From NCBI GenBank assembly GCA_036023115.1, contig JAYKKT010000049.1:1781001-1845000 (forward strand): a stretch of DNA of 64,000 nt, given 5' to 3'. The notes beneath the pieces were generated by a model. The model saw only the letters and a list, made by a program, of their open reading frames with translations. It was not told where the DNA came from and did not search any database. Origin of the DNA: Brasenia schreberi. Taxonomy: Eukaryota > Streptophyta > Magnoliopsida > Nymphaeales > Cabombaceae. Below are positions 24,528 to 36,675 of the stretch, in pieces (position 1 is the first letter of the stretch; the number at the start of each line of letters is the position of its first letter). The position numbers and the translations under genes were made by a program.

Positions 24528-26066
24528 ATGTCAAAATCCAACCCAAGTGAAGTGTCGAGCCAAGGCTCATGCGCATCAAGTTCTCACTCTAGGAGGGTTT
24601 TGAAAAATAAAATCAAACTAGACGAGATAGAGGACTTGAGAAGGGAATTCGAGGCCAAAATCGATGCTCTCAACCAAGAGGCTGAAGTAGGCGATTCATG
24701 TTCATCGAATGGTGAACAAAGGGCCAAGAAAAAAACTGAAAAACCTCACAAGCACAAAGAGGCCTCCGTAATAGAAGGCAACCAATACCACGAGTCCTTC
24801 ACACAAAAGGACCGTAAAGCCCTACAGCAGCAGGTGAAAGAGCAAAATAAAGAGAAAAGGAGTTATGCCCTGTCTGATTTCCTTCCCATGGATTACGAAA
24901 CAGACAGTGACGACGAAATGCCGAACTTCCATCGGTATGGTGGCTTGGGAGACCCTAGGTCTCACTTGCAACTTTTCTCGTGTCGAGCCCATAAGAAGAA
25001 AAAGGACTCGATGAAATGGGTGTATTGGTTCCCTTTATCCCTTAAAGGCACAGCTGCCAAAAGGCTGGCTTCCTACAATTTAAGCCAGTTCGCTACTTTT
25101 GAAGAGTTAGCGAATTGCTTCATGCAAAGATTTGCACATAACGTAGAAGTCACGCCAACTTTAAACACTTTAAGGGATACGAAGCAAGGCATGAACGAAG
25201 ACGTACATGCCTTCATTATTCGATAGAGGTCCCTTTTGGGCCAAGTGCGAGAGCCAATATCCGAAGGATGCGCAGTCATGCTCATCCTGGATAATTTGAA
25301 AAGCGAGGTAAAGACCCTTCTCTCGCTCCATGAAATCTCAACTTTCAATAAGTTGATCAAAAAAGCATCCCTTTTCGAAACAAACTTGAAAAAGGGGATA
25401 TACGATCACTTATGAAAAGGAAGTGCCGTTTCCAAAACCCGCTTGGAAAAGCCCATCACTTATGGGCTACCCACGATGGACAAAGGGGCAAAGCCCCATA
25501 AAATCGCCAATGTCCGGGTGGATCCAGGTCTGGCGGGCACTTCAAAGAATTTTGAAAAGTTAGAAAACAAAAGGGAGAGAAATTTTCAAAAGCCTATTGA
25601 AAAATGGGAGTACACACCGCTGGGGCAACCTGTGTCGGAGGTCCTAGACCTCCTACTTGCCCAAGGCATGATTGAACTTCTCGAAATTCCCGAAGGAGTC
25701 ACTTCCAAAGGGGGATATTTAAACCATTTTTGCAAGTATCATCGGCTCAAAGGCCATGATACAAAGCGTTGTTTCTCCCTTTTAAACAAAATCAAGAACT
25801 TGATAGCGGAGGGCCGACTCCAGGTCACTGCGAAACCTGAGCCAACTCAAGCTATCTTCAAAGAACCCTTTCCCAAGCACGCCAGTAGCAATGGGAAAGG
25901 AAAGGAGGTATGTACCCTCACCTTTTCGAAAAATCTAGCGCAATCGTCAGAGTCTGGTCGACTCACTTGTGTGTCTACTCTTGTACTTTACAAGAAGCCT
26001 GCCCAAGTAGTTATCCGGGGACCACCAAGAGCTGAATCCCCGGCTCAACCAGTTTTAAAACTTTAA
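24528..26066 (+). pseudogene. gag of the Tat-type element, broken by in-frame stops
   Basis: The first open part (24,528-25,226) begins MSKSNPSEVSSQGSCASSSH. It has a charged, coiled-coil-like N-terminal region and then the Retrotrans_gag core (WFPLSLKGTAAKRLASYNL, FEELANCFMQRF, ending VHAFIIR). A TAG at 25,224 interrupts where family members usually read Trp or Arg. The frame runs on through EPISEGCAVMLILDNLKSEV to a TGA near 25,413. The open part from 25,443 contains FCKYHRLKGHDTKRCFSLL, the Cys/His block of Tat gags. Gag builds the particle that packages element RNA and enzymes in the cytoplasm. Two premature stops make it non-functional unless read through. Confidence 0.8.
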
Positions 26067-26114
26067 GGTACTCCTAAACTCTCAATTAGAGCCAATTCAA
26101 GTGCGAACCCTAGG

Positions 26115-26887
26115 TTGGTCGTGGGGGAATTGACTAGATCCGGGAGGATCTATCAACCCCCGCCCTTACAAAGTGCTAAAAAGGTGGTCAGTGTGCCTGG
26201 CCCCTCAAAAGTATGTATTCCTAGAGTTCTGCCAAAAGCAGACAATGGGAAAGTCGTCCTAAACCCTTATGATTTCGAAAACCATCTTTCAAAGATTCCT
26301 ATCCACATGTCCATCCTAGAGCTTATACAAACTTCGCCTAGGCATAGACTCGTGCTAGAGAAAATTCTAGAAAGAGCTAAGGTTAGTTCGAACATAAGTC
26401 CAGAATCCCTGTCTGACCAAGTGGCATTAATAGGAGCAAAATCGCCATCACTTTTTCGGAAGATGATGTAGATAGACCCTACGAGTCCCACAACTAGGCC
26501 CTGCATATCGAGTTGGTTCTGAATAACCACTCTTTGGACAGGTGCCTAGTCGATGGGGGAGGAGGGCTCAACATCCTTCCACTTCATGTGGCGTATCAAA
26601 TCGGAGTCACCTTGACTTTTGTGAACCCAAGCCCCATCGTTATCACTCGATACGATGGGAATGCGTCTAGGCCTTTAGGATCGATCGAACTCCTGATGGA
26701 AACGGGAGGGATCACACATATGGGGGTGTTTCATGTTTTGGACATCCACCCCCATTATAACCTGCTACTGGGAAGGCCTTGGATATACAGCTTGTGCGCT
26801 GTGCCATCCACCTTCTACAGGTGTGTCAAGATCCCTTTCAGGGACCAGGTCGTGGTGATCCTAGGTGAGAACCACCCTCAGCTTTAG
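26115..26887 (+). pseudogene. Aspartic protease region of the Tat-type element
   Basis: The segment from 26,115 has a linker-like frame (GELTRSGRIYQPPP) that stops at 26,469. The protease-like frame at 26,513-26,887 contains LVDGGGGLNILPLHVA, where retropepsins have D(T/S)G(S/A)..N.LP, and later YNLLLGRPWI, the conserved hydrophobic-GR.W block. Retropepsin cuts the gag-pol polyprotein. The active-site triad reads DGG rather than DSG/DTG, which would probably impair catalysis. It lies between gag and RT, as in Ty3/Gypsy elements. Confidence 0.7.
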
Positions 26888-27139
26888 GGGATCATAAACT
26901 CCCCTTGCTTGTCAAGCTCTCAAGCCCATGAGGCTAACCTGGGGCAGACCATGGTCGAGCCACCAAGGCTCGTGTTAAACAACCCTAGGAAGGTTGTGTA
27001 TGTGAAGGGGCCGCCCAAAGCAGGCACCCTCCGAATCCTAACCCTTCTAGGAAGACCCAAACATCCCTTATTTCCAAAACCCCTAGATAAAAAGCCATAC
27101 GAGCACGATATGGACAACAACAAGTTCTAGGACCATGAT

Positions 27140-27385
27140 TTGTATCGTAATTTTTCAAAAAACAAAAAATCGTGGAACATGTTGTTGAATATGGGCTACA
27201 CGCCCTATAAAAGTTTAGGGGCACAAAACCAGGGTCTCCTAGAGCCCATCCTTCCTAGGGCCAACCCAAGCCGATACGGGATCGGCTATACTCCTAAAAT
27301 ACCGCCAGAGCCACCCCCTGTGACCACCTGGGTCAAGGGTGTCCTAGAGCCTACCCTAGAAGAGACCTACAATTTAGACCTCTAA
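27140..27385 (+). pseudogene. G-patch domain segment of Tat pol
   Basis: The frame contains MGYTPYKSLGAQNQGLLEPI followed by YGIGYTPKIPPEP. The glycine-spaced pattern (MGY.P...LG....G...P....GIGY.P) is the G-patch found between protease and RT in Tat-lineage elements. It probably binds RNA or a helicase partner. The upstream part (26,909-27,130) contains LGRPKHPLF and RKVVYVKGPPKAG, linker-like sequence. The frame closes at 27,385, about 150 bases before the RT frame. Confidence 0.65.
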
Positions 27386-27535
27386 TTTCGAGTCTAACAC
27401 GTAGTGTTTTCCCTTTGTAGGTATGATGGAAGATCCCTTTCATAAAAATACAAAAACATTTGAAAAATTTAAAATCAAAAAAATGGAAAATTCACAAAAA
27501 CCAAAAATGATGAAAATCAAAAACTCAAAAATAGA

Positions 27536-28622
27536 GTGGTTTGTATAGTTCCTAAATTTCTTATTTTGCAAAAACCCAAAAAAATCGAAAATCTACAAAA
27601 TACCAAAAAGATTTTGTACATAGTTGCTCCTAGTAAGACTTTGGAAAAAGGAAAGGATTTCGAAAGGAACGTCGTCTGCATAGCCAGACCAAAAATTTCG
27701 AAATCGATTGAAAATCCAAGTATAAAACCAGGTCTTTTGAAAACTCACACATCAAATTCCCTCGGGTCTATAACCCACGAGAATGATCGAAGCCTAGAAG
27801 TGGATCCCCCTGAGGAAGATCCCACTTCTAAGCTCCCAGAATTTCATAAAATTCTCGATTTTGAAAGACCTTCCAACTCAGTAGGAGGAGATTTCTTAGA
27901 GGTAAACCTAGGGAGTGATTCCAATCCCAAAACCATCAAGATAGGCGCATGTTTGCATGAACATGAAAGATCAGCATTCATTGCATTTCTACGAACCTAT
28001 TTAGATATGTTTGCATGGACGTATGAAGACATGCCGGGCATAGACCCCAGCATTGTCGAACATCGTCTTCCCTTAGATGCAGATGTAAAACCCATAAAGC
28101 AGAAGCTTAGGAAAATACACCCGAATGTACACACGCAAGTCAAAGAGGGTTTAGAAGATCTGTTAAAAGCTGGATTTATAAAACCCATCGCGTATTCTGA
28201 TTGGTTGTCAAACATTGTTGTAGTTCAAAAAACCAATGGGAAAATTCGAATATGCATCGATTTCAGAAACCTGAATAAAGCCACTCCAAAGGATAATTAT
28301 CCTTTACCAAACATAGATTTGATAGTCCATACTACTGCAAATCATGAGATATTTTCGTTTATGGATGGCTATTCAGGCTATAATCAAATTAAGTTAAGTC
28401 CACGAGATTAGGGTAAGACCGCATTCACAACCCCGTGGGGGCACGTACTACTATACAGTCATGCCCTTTGGTTTGAAAAATGCAGGCACGACATACCAGA
28501 GAGCCATGACCATGATCTTCCATGATCAGATTCATGAGCTCGTAGAAGTGTATATACATGATCTCTTGGCAAAATCCAAGACCCGATGCACTCATATCGA
28601 ATGTTTACAAAAGATTTCCTAG
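27536..28622 (+). pseudogene. Reverse transcriptase of the Tat-type element, mutated active site
   Basis: The open part (27,536-28,411) has DMFAWTYEDMPGIDPSIVEH, KAGFIKPIAYSDWLSNIVVV, GKIRICIDFRNLNKATPKDN, YPLPNIDLIV and FSFMDGYSGYNQIKLSPRD. This is the full RT fingers/palm start. A TAG follows where family members have Glu (DEGKTAF). A 1-base shift in TPWG then moves the reading to TVMPFGLKNAGTTYQRAM and VYIHDLLAKSK at 28,551. The catalytic box is YIHD instead of Y(I/V)DD, so one of the two metal-binding Asp residues is His. RT makes cDNA from the element RNA. This copy should be inactive. Confidence 0.85.
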
Positions 28623-28790
28623 ATCATAGACATGGCTCCACCCTCAAAAATAAAGGGATATAGAAGTCGACCCCTCTAAGTGTTGGGGTAGAGTTTGGAA
28701 AGCTTCTAGGCTTTATGGTAAGCCAAAGGGATATAGAAGTCGACCCCTCTAAGTGTCGAGCCATCATAGACATGGCTCCACCCTCCAATC
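28623..28790 (+). repeat. Scrambled local duplication in pol
   Basis: GGGATATAGAAGTCGACCCC with TCTAAGTGT occurs near 28,657 and again near 28,727. CATAGACATGGCTCCACCCT occurs near 28,626 and near 28,767. The order suggests a duplication with deletion between the RT thumb and the RNase H region, adding to pol inactivation. Confidence 0.75.
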
Positions 28791-29766
28791 TCACCCAAAT
28801 TCGTAGCCTCCAAGGTCGATTACAGTCCGTTCGCCGATTTATATCAAATCTAGCGACTAGATGCGAACCCTTCAACAAGCTGTTGAGGAAGGGCACGAAA
28901 TTCTCATGGGATGACGACTGCCAGAAGTCCTTCAAGAGACTAAAGGCATACCTAGTTAATCCCCCCGTTTTGAATCCTCCAGAGCAAGGAAAACCACTTT
29001 TACTTTACATTTCCGTGCATGCGAATGCTTTAGGAGCCCTATTGGCTCAATATGAGGATAACACCCATAAGGAGTATGCCATCTACTATATTTCGAAAAC
29101 TCTCTTGGCTTATGAAGAAACTATCAAGCCATGGAGAAGACGTGCTTGGCCCTAGTCTGGGCTTGCCAGAAATTCAGACACTATTTCCTAGATCATGAGA
29201 TCTGGATAGTGTCCAAGCTTGATCCAATCAAGCACTTGTTCGAAAAACCCATTCTCACGGGTAGATTGGGCAAATGGCAACTCCTTCTAATGGAGTATGA
29301 CCTGAAATACCATCACCAGATCTCCATTAAGGGGCAAGCCCTAGTAGACTACGTGGCTGAGTTCTCCCTCGAGGACGCATATCCCACACTTGATGAAATG
29401 CCCAACGAAGGCATATTGCAAAACCATTTCCAAAACCACATTTTGGCAAACACTTTCGAAAACCAAGTATGGAAGATGCACTTCGATGGGGCACGAAACC
29501 AACGAGGGGCTGGTGCTGGGGTCATCCTCGTCTCCCCTGAAAAGGGTGAGATTCCCTTAGCAATCCGCCTAGATTTCGAATGTTCCAACAACATAGCTGA
29601 GTATGAAGCACTCATACAAGGCTTAAGGATTTCGAAAACTCTAGGGGCATCATGCATTGAGGTCTTTGGAGATTCGCTCCTTGTTATAAACCAGGTTTTG
29701 AAAATTTGGCAAGTACGTAATGAAAAACTACTTCCATATCACGAGTTGGCCACTCATATTGGTTGA
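28715..29766 (+). pseudogene. RNase H plus archaeal-type RNase H of the Tat-type element
   Basis: The first part (28,715-29,155) reads RSLQGRLQSVRRFISNLATR, LRKGTKFSWDDDCQKSF, then GKPLLLYISVHANALGALLA and YAIYYISKTL, the RT connection and first RNase H. A shift near 29,131-29,155 leads to the next frame, MEKTCLALVWACQKFRHYFL, GRLGKWQLLLMEYDL and KGQALVDYVAEFS. From about 29,470 the second RNase H follows: MHFDGARNQRGAGAGVILVS, NNIAEYEALIQGL and VFGDSLLVINQV. It keeps the D-G, E and D acidic positions of an archaeal-type RNase H, a hallmark of Tat elements. It ends at 29,766, where integrase would normally follow. Confidence 0.8.
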
Positions 29767-31015
29767 TCGATGTAGAAGCTAGGAATTTAGCAGATCCTAT
29801 CAATATTCAATACTTAAAGAAGTATTATGTGTAGGATTTGGGTTAAATTCTAGTTTTCGAAAAACTTTAGGGATAGCTGCCCTGAGAACTGAAAATAAGG
29901 TGCAAAGGCAAAATCGTGTAACCCTGAGTGAGAGAATTCGCACTTGTGAAAGAGTGGAGTCTTCAAAATCGTGGTTACAATTCAAAATCCTTTTTCTTAC
30001 AAAGAAAGGCCTAGTTCAATATAGCAAGATACTTGCAAGTAGTACGTGCTATTTCTAAATAGGCTGATCTGGAATGGATCGAGTGTGAGCTTGGGATAAG
30101 TCCTCCCCTCTTCTCTTCTCCTTCCAAAAGGAAAACATGGCCCAAATAAAGGGAATTTCCCATCCAAACTCTCTTTCTAAAAGAAAGAAACCAGAATTCA
30201 AAAGAAAAATCGATTCTCTTGTGAAAAAAAAAAAGAGGGATTAAAGAAAAAATACTCCCAAAGGGAGACCCTCTACGAAAAAAAAGGAAAAAAGAGGCTA
30301 AAAAGCTCAAAAGGAGCAGTTTTTCGTCTTCTATGCCTTAAACCACGGGACGCTTCAGAAGGGACCGTGGTATCTCTTTCCCATCCCTGGCTTATCCCAA
30401 GCTAAAACATGGTTCATTTCGAGAAATCCTAAAGTAAAAATAGGATTTACTTACTTGAATTTCATTTTGTTTGAGAATTCGACGTTTCGAGTAAGACGTA
30501 GGAATTTGAAATATAGCTTGTTTTTTTATAAAACCTCCACTAGATAAGCAAGTGTCAATACTCAAGCAAAGGCAAACACGAAGAGCTCGAGATCCTTAGG
30601 ATCGAGACTCAAGACAGTTGTCCCTTTTTGTAAATAGATTTTGTAAATAGATTTTGAAAATCGAACATCGAACAACATAGGATCTGGTCACTTGGAGCAG
30701 CAGGCCTTGTAAGTCTCAAGAGTTCGACCATATCTGGTCTCTGGGAGGTCGCTACTCTTGGCACCACACCCATGTCATGCATCTACATTCCGCGCATGGC
30801 ACTTGCATAAACATAATCCCATTTTAGGACCATAAACCATTTTGTATATCCCTTTGGCGTGATATCTCCTCCTACCAGGGTTTTAAAAGTGAGATTTTGC
30901 TAAAGATTGGGACGATCCCATATTTTCGTGGTTAGATCTAGGGAGACATTAAAAGGGGTGTTTGTCATCTTTGCCATTATCCAAATAGATTTGGACAATG
31001 CCAAAGAGGGGCATC
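29767..31015 (+). other. Tat element 3' internal region without integrase
   Basis: Between the second RNase H and the polypurine tract (about AAAGAGGGGC at 31,003-31,012) there are 1.25 kb with no zinc-binding HHCC or DDE integrase motif in any frame that I examined. Purine-rich runs (30,170-30,300) and a CCACGG...CCGTGG inverted repeat (about 30,344-30,372) are present. The integrase seems deleted. The tract TTGCCATTATCCAAAT near 30,971 also occurs as the stub at 44,909-44,920 (reverse strand). Confidence 0.7.
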
Positions 31016-34000
31016 TGTAAACACCCCGAAATCCCACGAATTTCTCAAATAAACCTGGTTTTGTAAAAGCAGCCCCAAAGGGCTATTTTGAGTCTCGAAA
31101 CCCAGGAGCCTTCCAAGCAATCCTGTACATATGTTTAAACTGTATATGTTTTAAAATATGTATAATACGCTTTTAAAACCTTTTAAAATATGTTTTTAAA
31201 CCCTACGAAGCGGCTTGGCCAGATGAAAGCAGAACCAGAAGAGCTAAAGAGAGCCCGGAACAGGAGCACATGTCGAGCCCGGCATAGCAACTCTTGTGTT
31301 AGATTCACCCCCAGGATCTCGAACGTCGAAGTTCCTGTTATCAGCAAAAATCATATGAAATCATCTCCGAAAGGTGAAAACAGAAGCGAACGACCATGTT
31401 CATGAAGACCCAACGCAGACGGAGTACTGATGCTGTCAGACCCCGCACAAACCGTTCATTTCGAACATACCCTAAAGGAGTCAGAATTCAGTTTAGATTG
31501 GATCTGGACCATATATATCCAGATCCCAATCCAAACGTATGTGTGGATTTGGATGTGGATTTGGATCCAGAGATCCAATCCAATATCCACATCCATGACC
31601 CACATCACCTTCTCATAAATGGAGGTGGGGCCCACTTGAAATTCACTTGGGATTATAGGCATGAGAGAGAATGGGGAGGATAAGCATGAGGGGAATTGTA
31701 TTAAGCTTGACTTGTGTGTCAAGTTTGGGGTTAATCATGTGGGTTAGCCTAATTAGTGTGGGTTTAAGCTTGTATGAGCCAAAACTTAACCTAGGGCTAC
31801 ACCAACATGATGCAATGAAGCCTATGGGTTATGCAAAGAGAGCTTCCTAACCCAATCCTAAGTGAAAACCCCTAATCCTAGACATTTACCCTAATCCCGG
31901 CCTAATCCTAGCCTAAACACCTAACCCACTTCCCTAATCCCGACCTAATCCCAACCTAATCACCTAACCTACCTCCCTAATCCTTCCCTAAACCTAGCCT
32001 AATTCCCTTAATCCTAACCTAATCCTAGCCTAAACACCTAACCCACCTCACTAAACCTCACCCCAAAACCAACCCACCTAGCTAAGCCCTAAACCACTAA
32101 ACCACCCCACCTAAACCCTAGCACACCATATCCCTAAAACCACCTAAAACAAAATATCTGCCTCCCCCTCAAAACCAGCCCACCTTATCACCACACCACC
32201 ACCACCTAACCACCAAACCGCCCTCTCAAAACCAACCCCCAACCGACCCTTTGAAACCTATAAATCCCCCCCCCCTAGTGGGCGGGTTTTTCAACTTTTT
32301 CCAGCCAGCACTTGGGCCAGCCGAGCCCTCTCTCACCTTGCTCCCTTCTCTCATTCCACTCCACCACTACCCCCGGCCTGCACCACTCCATGCCACCACT
32401 AGCTCCCGGCCTGCTCCACTCCACGTCGCCACCAACTGCCCGGCCAGCTCCATCCACCTTCCACCCGGCTGCCCTCCTTCCACACACCTCCCTCCCTCTC
32501 CTATCCGGTTAGTACCTCATCCCAACTTCACCCTATCTTCTCTCCCCCTCCACTCTCAGCCACCCACACCACCACAACACTACACCACCACAACCTTCCC
32601 GCCACCCTTCCCCATTCGGCCATACACAACCCATTACACCACCCGCTGCCCTACTTTCCCTTTAGTGACATCCCAGCCACCTTGCCTTGCTCCCTAGGAC
32701 CTACCCCCTCCACTCTCAACCACCCCTTCGCTCCACCTTCCATATCACCCTACCTTCCCATTCGTGACATCCCCTAGCTACCCCAGCCGGCCACCACTTA
32801 AACCGCCCCTAGTCGGCCAACCATAGTCGACTGCACCCAAGCCACCCGGCGAGTCATACCCTCTTCCTTAAACCATCTTCCTTGGTCACCCCTTAGCTCC
32901 ACCTTCCATAGAGCCTTCCCTATGCCTTAGTGACCCTCCCTAACCACCTCAGCCTGAGGCACCACAACAACACCATCCCATTCAGTCGGCAAGACCCCAA
33001 GGCGCCACACCCATGCTTCTTTGTCACCAGGCCACACACCCTTGCCGTGCCATTCCAAGGAGCTCCCTCTTGCAGCCCAAGGCGACGCCCAAGCCCAAGC
33101 TCAAGCAAGTCACCTCCGGACCAGCTATACGTAAGTGCCTAACTCGGTCCTCATTTGTAGGCTTGCTTAAGTTAAAATTAAATTTGATACGGGGTTGTAA
33201 TAACGGAGCATTGTCTCCCCCCGCTTGTAATAACGTGGCTTGGCACACCCACCCACACGTGCACTTGAGCCTACCTCGCTCTTAGTTGTGCACGATTTTG
33301 AACACACACGGGCCTAATCAACCCTTAAGATATAAATTTATTTATATACTTTAAGTTGCGTGGAGTTTTGCTTAAGTTGTGTGTGTTGTCTTTCAATTCT
33401 CGCACTCACACACATTGAGCTTTCGCTCTTATTTGCAAGACCCAAGTAAGGGCCGTGTTGTACTTTCCTTGGGTTTAATTTCATGTCGTGTGTGTAGTAT
33501 TTCAATTATACACTCACACACATTGAGCTTTCGCCCTTACTCCCAAGACCTTAGTTAAGGCCATATTGCAATCTATATTTGGGTTTAATTTCATGTCGTG
33601 TGTGTAGTATTTCAATTATACACTCACACACATTGAGCTTTCGCTCTTACTCCCAAGACCTTAGTTAAGGCCATATTGCAATCTATATTTGGGTTTAATT
33701 TCTTGTCGTGTGTGTAGTATTTTAATTATACACTCACACACATTGAGCTTTCGCTCTTACTCCGAAGACCTTAGTTAAGGCCATATTGCAATCTATATTT
33801 GGGTTTAATTTCATGTCGTGTGTGTAGTATTTCAATTATACACTCACACACATTGAGCTTTCGCTCTTACTCCCAAGACCTTAGTTAAGGCCATATTGCA
33901 ATTTATATTTGGGTTTCATTTAAGTCGTGTGAGTTGTCTTTCAATATATACACAACACCCACGCAACACGTTGGCGACCTTCGGGCCCATATATATTATA

Positions 34001-34693
34001 AGTATTTCCCTTTCGGCTATGTCTTTAAGATTTGGGTTTTAAGGTTCAGCAGTGTGCGTAGTCTTTACATATATACACGGCACACACTTGCACTATTGAG
34101 CCTTTCCGCTCTTAAGATATAGCCATATTTCCCTTTTTCAATTTCCCTTCGGCAAGTTATAATACAAGTCATTTCCCTTCGGCATTGTTTTTTAAATTCG
34201 GGTTTTTCCTTTGGAGTTGCGTGAGTTTGCATTGCATATACACCATACCATGAGTTAGGACGCATATTGCATCAAAGCAAAACCCCATACTCCCATTCAA
34301 AATCGCCCCACTTAGGCTGAGTGTTCATAACACACACCTAGTTGGCCCAAAAAGGGATAAAAAGGAAGACTTAGGCACGTGCAAATCCACTTGAAATAAA
34401 AACTGAAAATCATACAAAAACAACCCGAATCAAACACGTTTTCGTAGGTTCTTATATTCCAAAACGCGATTTTAAAAGCGTACAGACTGACTCTTGTGCA
34501 TCGGTGCAAGAAGGTCTGCGACGAAAAGAGCTTGCTTGCTCACAGTCGCCACGTTAGGAGTCAGGTTTAAAAATTTTTCTTCGCTAGCTTAAGTAAGCTA
34601 GCTGACACGCCCTTTTGCTTAATTAGGACTTAGGCACACGAAAAGGTTCACTTCAGGCCTAAGAACCAGGAGCGAGAATTTTCTGCGTCCACA
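31016..34693 (+). repeat. 3' LTR of the Tat-type element (3,678 bp)
   Basis: Nearly the same sequence as the 5' LTR, from TGTAAACACCCCG to GCGTCCACA, with scattered base changes and small indels (for example an extra GGATTTGGATGTGGAT unit near 31,545). It has four 110-bp units (33,471, 33,581, 33,691, 33,801) and the conserved hairpins at 34,493-34,510 and 34,583-34,602. Confidence 0.88.
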
Positions 34694-34698
34694 CTTAC
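34694..34698. repeat. Target site duplication CTTAC, right copy
   Basis: CTTAC directly follows the CA end of the 3' LTR and equals 20,737-20,741. Confidence 0.9.
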
Positions 34699-36480
34699 TA
34701 TTGTATAATAATGTTTATCATATATTAATATCATTAATAGTTATATATATTTTTGTTTTCTTTAAATACAAGGTGTCTTTCCTTATTATTGTTGTGTTCA
34801 CATCAACCTATAAAAACTTTTTCGTAGCCTTTGTTTCTTGAGTGTAAAAAAGGAAGAGAATTATATTTGGGTGTTGAGGTGTATGAGAGAGTTATGTACT
34901 CGAAACAAAATTCCATGTGTTATATAAAGTAATCATGATCTGGCTTTGGTGAATGCCATTCAAATAATTTTTACAGATACACCATACTTTTTGTGTATAT
35001 GACATATAACCAAAAAATATTAAAGCATTTATTATAAAGTTGACAGGGAATAAAGAGATGGTGAGTATTTTTATTTTAAGTGTAAGTTGGATAAAGGTAG
35101 TCCACTCATTAGATGAGAGCAGTTACAAGGAGGCAATCAATACAATAGAAGTGGAGTAAATTCCTCACTCTACTCTCCTATGTTAAAGTGTAGTGGTTGG
35201 ACGTATACAAGGAGATAATTGTCTTGGTATGAACAGATAAAGTGATTTATTATGGTACACGTACGATTAATAAGTATATGAATTTGGTTTTCAATACATT
35301 CTTATTATCTATTGTTCTTCAAATGTATAATTATTGTATATTCATATTTATTGGGGTAGAAAATACACATGCAAGGTTAAAAGGGTTTATTGGTATCTCA
35401 ACTAGGAGATTTGACACAATTTTCAAACAATTACATTCGTTGATAGAACTGAAAAATTACAAAATTAAAGAAGTCATTTGATTAATCAAGAACTCTATCC
35501 ATGCATTATGTTGACATAACAAAACAACTGGTTGTGATCCTTCCGATGAGAGTATCATGACGTTTTCTTAAACTTATTGTAAAAGAGTACAATCATGGAG
35601 AAATGGTAGGTTTAAATATAATTTGTGATGTTCACATGGTCTACCTTGTGCCGACAAGCTCAACCTTTCGACTAAATGTGATTTTTCGATAGAATTGTGA
35701 ACTATTGATCCATTTTGGACGAAGCTAGATATGAAGGAGGATACTCCATATATTGGTGATAGGTAGGAGAGGATGCATGAATATCTATAGAGTCCGTGTT
35801 GAAGAAGTTATGAAATTATCTACAGCATGATGTTCGATGATCATTTGAGTTCTAAGTTCACTACCTTATGGGAACCACCAATTTGTTGTCTTAAAGGGAG
35901 ACTATCTAAACAATCTACGAGACAAGACTTGTCAACTTGGGAGAATACAGACATGACTATACCACAGAGAGGTAGGTTTGAGTTGAGGACACGATGCATC
36001 TCCTAGGTTAGACCATTCATCTTTAGAGAGTTGTGATCCTCTCAATCATTGACAAGAACATTTTCAAGCAACTTGACTTCAAACTGACATATGAAACAAC
36101 AATATCACGCTTTATGACCCTCTTTGTAAATACTTGGGTAAATATTATTGGAGATAAAAATTACAATACAAAGTCATTGGTGCACTTGTAGAACAAGAGG
36201 AGGAGCGGTGGTCTGAAGCTCATAGAGAGCGTTTTAAAGGAGGTAGCACGTAAGCATGACATATATGCATGGGTTTTTGTAGATGGTTATGTAGATGTTG
36301 TAGTCCGACGTATTACATATATGAGAGATACACCTTATCCTAGTCAGTATTAGATGTTCATGCCAAATATGAGTCTAGTTATCACTACTCAATGGAACGT
36401 AACATCGGTAGTCCTCTCTACGATAGGGTTAACAATATTTTTGTTACTACTGTAAGATATTAAGCAATCCACTATAAGGG
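34694..36480 (+). pseudogene. MULE/FAR1-type transposase remnant, copy 2, 3' part
   Basis: Plus-strand frames continue the transposase cut at 20,741. SVVFTSTYKNFFVAFVS-like and VIMIWL/MPFK-like segments (about 34,770-34,980) match the T..FSVAFA and VIVTDRDLALMNA blocks. VENTHARLKGFIGISTRRFD, then IFKQLHSLIELKNYKIKEV (35,358-35,478), matches the VE.AHA.LKR.LG...D...W..I..LIE.Q...IKA block. CCLKGRLSK with STRQDLSTWE (about 35,890-35,940) resembles the KGRPK...STRRDPSAFE linker. Near 36,330-36,450, YPSQYMFMPNMSLVITTQWN-like reading suggests the end of a C-terminal OTU-like region seen in some plant MULE-related proteins. All parts are frameshifted. Confidence 0.6.
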
Positions 36481-36675
36481 ATGTGTAGTACATGTACTAT
36501 CATAATGTTGCACGATATTTTGTAGTGATGAGCACAATATCTATATATTTCATTATGTTATTTATAGATAGTTCATAGATTAAAATAGTTATTAATCCTC
36601 CCTTTTGTTTATTTTTTCATAGATGCACATGGATGATAGGTCTCTGATGCCTCCTATCTTCCTAACATAACAGTG

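Larger units (their letters stand above)
20742..34693 (+). mobile_element. Complete Tat-type Ty3/Gypsy LTR retrotransposon, 13,952 bp
   Basis: Two LTRs (20,742-24,389 and 31,016-34,693), each TG...CA, enclose a primer-binding region, gag, protease, G-patch, RT, RNase H, archaeal-type RNase H and a polypurine tract (about 31,003-31,011). CTTAC flanks both ends. The element lies inside MULE copy 2. The coding region carries several stops and frameshifts, the RT catalytic box is YIHD, and no integrase can be found. It could therefore have moved only with proteins supplied by a relative, or it decayed after insertion. LTRs of 3.65-3.68 kb are large. They differ by scattered substitutions and small indels, so the insertion is not brand new. 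Confidence 0.9.
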
